Positions 5,538-8,469 of a DNA stretch of 8,469 nucleotides are shown here, piece by piece (position 1 is the stretch's first letter; every line of letters begins with the position of its first letter). The translations under genes and the position numbers were made by a program. This DNA is from Oscillospiraceae bacterium. GTDB lineage: Bacteria > Bacillota > Clostridia > Oscillospirales > Ruminococcaceae. The notes beneath the pieces are model-generated. The model was not told the origin of the DNA. It was given only the letters and a program-made list of their open reading frames with translations, and ran no database searches. Where the stretch lies: the NCBI GenBank assembly GCA_900765125.1, contig CAAFQL010000043.1:1-8469 (forward strand). Direction: 5' to 3'.

Positions 5538-6260
5538 TTAAACGTAAGACTCTACTTTAATCTTAGAACGCTCTTTTTTTGTTTTGTAGATTTTCCTCTG
5601 ACGAACACAGTTTTTAACGCCCATGTAGGACAATACTCTTACAGTAGCTGCCAAAACTCCACACGCTATAAATATCCATAAAAGTCTCATGTTATCACCA
5701 AATACATCAATTGAATGATCTTGTATAAGAACTAATACTGCAATATAAAATACTGCACATATTGCATAGACCATAAAACACACTATCGCACTCAGCACCT
5801 TACCTATAGTACCATAAAATTTAAATCCTGTTCTTACACTTACATAAAACAGTATACAAGACGCAGCATAGATAGCAAACATAACAGACACTTTAAGCAA
5901 AACTGCATATCCATATCCACTAACTGCCATTACTATAACATCAATGAGCGTTATTATCAGGAAAGTAAAATCCAGAAGCATCATCATTTGCACAGGCGTC
6001 TTATCAAGTTTCATTGGCATCGCAATAAGAAGCTTATAGTGATTTACATAATTCATAGCAATCATAGTAGTCATCACCAACAAAGCCATTACAAATATCA
6101 TACTTACCGGGCTCCATAATCCACTAAGAAAATCCATATTATAATCTATACGGATATTAATTATATTGATAAAAGTGGTCAGCAATATCATAAATGGAAA
6201 CATACTTTCTATTCCCATAAGCTTTATGCTTTGCAGCATTGATTTTATATTCTTAAACAT
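5538..6260 (-). CDS. ABC transporter membrane protein (second subunit of the operon)
   Basis: The 240-residue protein is mostly hydrophobic, with about six membrane segments near 17-37, 48-70, 93-114, 118-142, 155-179 and 190-212, and a very basic cytoplasmic C-terminus (218-236). This is the usual layout of an ABC-2-type exporter permease, but no family-specific motif is obvious and the assignment leans on the operon. The ATG at 6258-6260 follows AAGGAGG with 6 nt spacing and overlaps the end of the preceding permease gene by 8 nt. It is the last gene of the GntR-ATPase-permease-permease unit. The two permeases differ in sequence and may form a heterodimer with one ATPase (inference). Substrate unknown; related YtrA-regulated transporters are linked to cell-envelope stress and antimicrobial peptides. 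Confidence 0.75.
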   Translation of the reverse strand: MFKNIKSMLQSIKLMGIESMFPFMILLTTFINIINIRIDYNMDFLSGLWSPVSMIFVMALLVMTTMIAMNYVNHYKLLIAMPMKLDKTPVQMMMLLDFTFLIITLIDVIVMAVSGYGYAVLLKVSVMFAIYAASCILFYVSVRTGFKFYGTIGKVLSAIVCFMVYAICAVFYIAVLVLIQDHSIDVFGDNMRLLWIFIACGVLAATVRVLSYMGVKNCVRQRKIYKTKKERSKIKVESYV

Positions 6261-7065
6261 TTCTTTCCTCCTTGAAAGACCATGATGCATTTATTTCATG
6301 CTTTTCAACATAGAGCTTTTCTATTAAAATAACAGAAACAATCCCGATAACGGCAAAACAAATACACGGAATACCTGCTAATACACAAAGCGGCTCTGCC
6401 ATGACAAACTCATCAAAGAATCCGAACATACACCCCATCCATAATATGTAAAACACCACAAGCGCACCTGTGTAAAACTTACCTATAGAAGTCTTATTTT
6501 TTCCTAATATACCAAAAACAGCGCCGTACATTATTACTGAGAATACAACTGATGCTATAGTTATAACAGTCACCATTCCTCCTGCAAAACTAAGCTCAGG
6601 ATTCATAAGTATTGTAATATTAAGTATAATACTGGGTACTGTTTCCATAAAAAGCATAAAACAGTAATACCTAAAGCTCTGCTTAAAGAGAGATACCTTT
6701 CTTATTGGCATATGGGCGAATGTCTCGTAAATATTGACACAGCCACCAAGCATTGCCTTCTGCTTCTCGAACCCCTTTGCCATTCTCATAAACGGCAGCG
6801 TACTGTTAAGTGCAAAAATGAAAAATGCTATAAATGTTCCGCTGAACGCCATTGATGCAACACCCTGAAAACCATCCTCAAAAAATTCTTTGTCATCCAT
6901 AAATACACTGCAAATCATGACTCCCGACATAAGCAGTGAAACAATACCAAAAATTATTGTAAGAACTATACTTGTACGTCCAACAATATCCATTCGTGCC
7001 GCATTTACCCGCTTTACGTCAGACCATTTCGGATCATATTTAACCTGCTCTTTAACCTTAGCCAT
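6253..7065 (-). CDS. ABC transporter membrane protein (first subunit of the operon)
   Basis: The 270-residue protein has a charged cytoplasmic N-terminus (1-30) and about six membrane segments near 31-55, 68-92, 133-152, 160-186, 196-216 and 225-249. It fits an ABC-2-type permease, and its position directly after the ATPase gene supports this. The ATG at 7063-7065 is chosen because AGAGG lies 6 nt upstream; it overlaps the ATPase stop by 8 nt. A TTG at 7089 would add eight residues encoded by the ribosome-binding region and is less likely. The long loop between the second and third segments (about 93-132) may contact the ATPase (inference). It is not closely similar to the following permease. 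Confidence 0.78.
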   Translation of the reverse strand: MAKVKEQVKYDPKWSDVKRVNAARMDIVGRTSIVLTIIFGIVSLLMSGVMICSVFMDDKEFFEDGFQGVASMAFSGTFIAFFIFALNSTLPFMRMAKGFEKQKAMLGGCVNIYETFAHMPIRKVSLFKQSFRYYCFMLFMETVPSIILNITILMNPELSFAGGMVTVITIASVVFSVIMYGAVFGILGKNKTSIGKFYTGALVVFYILWMGCMFGFFDEFVMAEPLCVLAGIPCICFAVIGIVSVILIEKLYVEKHEINASWSFKEERNV

Positions 7066-7957
7066 TATTATCCTCTCCTCCGAACTCAACTATCTCATCA
7101 CGATGTCCCCAGATACTGAATGTAAGCACATTTTCAATATTAGGCGTACGGACATTTACACCCTTGAATCTGTCAAGATTCTTTCTCTCAGTAAGTGCTT
7201 CAAAGTTCTGAGTACCTCTGCGAATTCCTATGCAAAGGTCTGTATTTGATGAATCAAGAGCATTAAGGCTTCCGCTGATAACTGCGTACTTATCCTCTAT
7301 CTGGTCAATAGCCATGCTCTCTGTTACCTTGCCATCAATGAGCACTGTTACACTGTCGGCTATTTTATCAAGATCTCCTGTTATATGTGTTGAAAACAAA
7401 ACTGCACGTTCGCCCTCTGCTACTATATCACGAAGAATATCAAGAACCTCGATTCGTGCAACCGGGTCAAGACCTGCCGTAGGTTCATCAAGGATAAGCA
7501 TATCCGGATGATGTGCCAGAGCAAGGGCAAGCATTGCTTTTGTTTTCATACCCTTTGAATATTCAGAAAATTTCTTCTTTGCAGGAAGCTTCCACATTCT
7601 TGCATACTTCTCAAAAAGCTCCTGATCCCAGTTCTTGTAGACATGAGCAAAAGCTCTTGCGTATTTCTTTATATTGGAACTTACCAAAAGAAAATCATCA
7701 TCGGAAACATAACCGATCCTTTCCTTTGCTTCCACCTCTTCCTTTATATTATCCATGCCCAGAATACGTATATCTCCTGAGGTTCTTTCCATAGCATTCA
7801 AGATAAGTTTGATTATAGTTGTCTTACCTGCACCATTTTCACCTACCAGACCCATTACCATTCCCTTTTCAATACGGAACGACACATTATCAAGGCTGAA
7901 ATCAGCGTAATTTTTGCATACATTCTCCACTTCCAAAGCATAATTAGTATTCATCAT
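7058..7957 (-). CDS. ABC transporter ATP-binding protein (YtrB-like)
   Basis: The 299-residue protein has one nucleotide-binding domain and a C-terminal extension of about 90 residues. Walker A is GENGAGKTT (39-47), the signature is SKGMK (134-138) rather than LSGGQ, Walker B is MLILDEPT (153-160), the D-loop is AGLDP (161-165) and the H-loop is H191 in STHI. The Q-loop position reads VSDDD (84-88), with Asp where glutamine is common. Degenerate signature and Q-loop sequences occur in ATPases of small drug- or peptide-export systems. It should power transport by the two permeases encoded next. The start ATG overlaps the repressor stop as ATGA, with AAGGA upstream, so translation is coupled. 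The first residues are MMNTNY; the second Met, one codon later, is an alternative start. Export of an antimicrobial or envelope-active compound is the likely role, from family context only. Confidence 0.92.
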   Translation of the reverse strand: MMNTNYALEVENVCKNYADFSLDNVSFRIEKGMVMGLVGENGAGKTTIIKLILNAMERTSGDIRILGMDNIKEEVEAKERIGYVSDDDFLLVSSNIKKYARAFAHVYKNWDQELFEKYARMWKLPAKKKFSEYSKGMKTKAMLALALAHHPDMLILDEPTAGLDPVARIEVLDILRDIVAEGERAVLFSTHITGDLDKIADSVTVLIDGKVTESMAIDQIEDKYAVISGSLNALDSSNTDLCIGIRRGTQNFEALTERKNLDRFKGVNVRTPNIENVLTFSIWGHRDEIVEFGGEDNNG

Positions 7958-8346
7958 TTTTTTAGTTCCTTTCTCTCGTCATTATAAACGTTTTCTATTA
8001 TTTCCATGAGCTTATCTTTTTCGGCACCTGCTTTTTTACACTCCTCAGTGCAGGTTCTGAGCTTATCAAGAGCATCAAGAATTCTGTTATCCTGAAGCTG
8101 TGAGAGTTTATCCAGTCTGACAAATGTACCTTTGCCGGAAACTGTATATACAAAGCCCTCATGCTCAAGGTCTATGTATGCTCTTTTGGTAGTAATTGCA
8201 CTGACATTCAGATCTTTGGCAAGCTGTCTTACACTGGGCAGCATATCACCATTTTTAAACTCGCCATCATATATTGCTCTACGAATTCCCTCTTCTATCT
8301 GCTCATACATTGGCCTTTCGCTTGTATGGCTAATTATTATGTTCAT
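7954..8346 (-). CDS. GntR-family transcriptional regulator, YtrA subfamily
   Basis: The 130-residue protein has an N-terminal winged helix-turn-helix (about 12-77) with GntR signatures: PMYEQIEEGIRRAI, then GDMLPSVRQLAKDLNVSAITTKRAYIDLEHEG, ending GKGTFV (71-76). Only about 50 residues follow, a short helical dimerisation segment with no effector domain, as in the YtrA subfamily, whose members repress their own operon and a linked ABC transporter. The ATG at 8344-8346 follows AAGGGAG (8354-8360) with 7 nt spacing; extending upstream would run the frame through the promoter and operator. Its stop overlaps the ATPase start by 4 nt. The palindrome over the promoter is its likely binding site. 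The inducing signal cannot be read from sequence. Confidence 0.93.
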   Translation of the reverse strand: MNIIISHTSERPMYEQIEEGIRRAIYDGEFKNGDMLPSVRQLAKDLNVSAITTKRAYIDLEHEGFVYTVSGKGTFVRLDKLSQLQDNRILDALDKLRTCTEECKKAGAEKDKLMEIIENVYNDERKELKK

Positions 8347-8365
8347 TCTGCATCTCCCTTCATGC

Positions 8366-8400
8366 GATATACCGTGTATACTCGATATATACAGTATATC
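8366..8400. promoter_or_regulatory. Nested palindrome, likely operator of the GntR regulator
   Basis: An outer inverted repeat GATATAC (8366-8372) / GTATATC (8394-8400) encloses an inner perfect one, TGTATA (8375-8380) / TATACA (8388-8393), separated by 7 bp. The outer left arm is offset by two extra bases. It covers the -10 box and the predicted start, a position where a bound repressor would block initiation. A further TATACAC half-site lies in the promoter spacer near 8404-8410. Confidence 0.65.
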
Positions 8401-8421
8401 ACCTATACACACGCTTGTCAA
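8393..8421 (-). promoter_or_regulatory. Promoter of the GntR-ABC operon
   Basis: On the minus strand a perfect TTGACA (8416-8421) and TATACT (8393-8398) are 17 bp apart, and TGA directly before the -10 makes it extended. The predicted start is near 8386, giving a leader of about 40 nt. Such a strong promoter covered by a palindrome fits a tightly repressed, inducible operon. Confidence 0.85.
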
Positions 8422-8442
8422 GTACTTTTGCAAAAAAATTTT

Positions 8443-8469
8443 AAATCAATAAAAGTTTTTTTGAGCCGG
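8443..8469. repeat. Partial second copy of the inverted-repeat element (cut by window end)
   Basis: AAATCAATAAAAG followed by seven T and GAGCCGG matches the left arm of the 5430-5525 element (eight T and GATCCGG there), in the same orientation, differing by one T and one substitution. The rest lies outside the window. It sits about 20 bp upstream of the GntR operon -35 box. Confidence 0.8.

Noticed and set aside
7063..7089. TTG start adding eight residues to the first permease
   Set aside because: The stretch contains the purine-rich ribosome binding region for the ATG at 7065, which has better spacing and start codon.
8132..8452. Plus-strand open frame antisense to the GntR gene
   Set aside because: It lies antisense to a well-supported gene and its promoter, has no ribosome binding site and shows no recognisable protein features. 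Other antisense frames over rny, the ATPase and the WalJ-like gene were discarded for the same reason.

Overview
The window is an AT-rich stretch of bacterial chromosome that looks like a Clostridia genome, probably an Oscillospiraceae/Ruminococcus-type gut bacterium. This rests on strong AGGAGG-type ribosome binding sites, an RNase Y gene, an adjacent WalJ/YycJ-type hydrolase and RlmH pair, a YtrA-type GntR/ABC operon and small zinc-ribbon plus DUF4190-like membrane proteins. The taxonomic call is inference. No rRNA, tRNA, CRISPR array, transposase or phage gene was seen.

Positions 1-1048: a leftward TatD-family metal-dependent hydrolase gene, cut by the window edge, diverges from the RNase Y gene rny. 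Between them lie about 500 nt with no conventional gene. A near-consensus promoter at 659-687 would transcribe a leader of about 355 nt into rny. The leader can fold into several local hairpins and be closed by a long-range helix (706-723 with 985-1005). I could not assign it to a known RNA family, and it is the best candidate here for something undescribed.

Positions 1049-4110: rny ends at an intrinsic terminator. Two rightward genes follow that encode related membrane proteins. Each has an N-terminal four-cysteine zinc ribbon with identical cysteine positions, a low-complexity Pro/Gln/Asn linker and a DUF4190-like hydrophobic module. The second also has a long acidic, tyrosine-rich tail. 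A strong terminator ends this block.

Positions 4127-5436: a leftward pair, a WalJ/YycJ-type metallo-beta-lactamase-fold hydrolase (TTG start) and the 23S rRNA pseudouridine-1915 methyltransferase RlmH, translationally coupled through a TAATG overlap. The likely promoter uses a -35 hexamer inside the arm of an intergenic repeat.

Positions 5430-8469: a compact leftward operon. A short YtrA-type GntR repressor, an ABC ATPase and two different six-helix membrane proteins all overlap by 4-8 nt. A strong extended -10 promoter lies at its head, overlapped by a nested palindrome that is a likely autoregulatory operator. The operon lies between a complete 96-bp inverted-repeat element (5430-5525) and the start of a second copy (8443-8469), which runs off the window.
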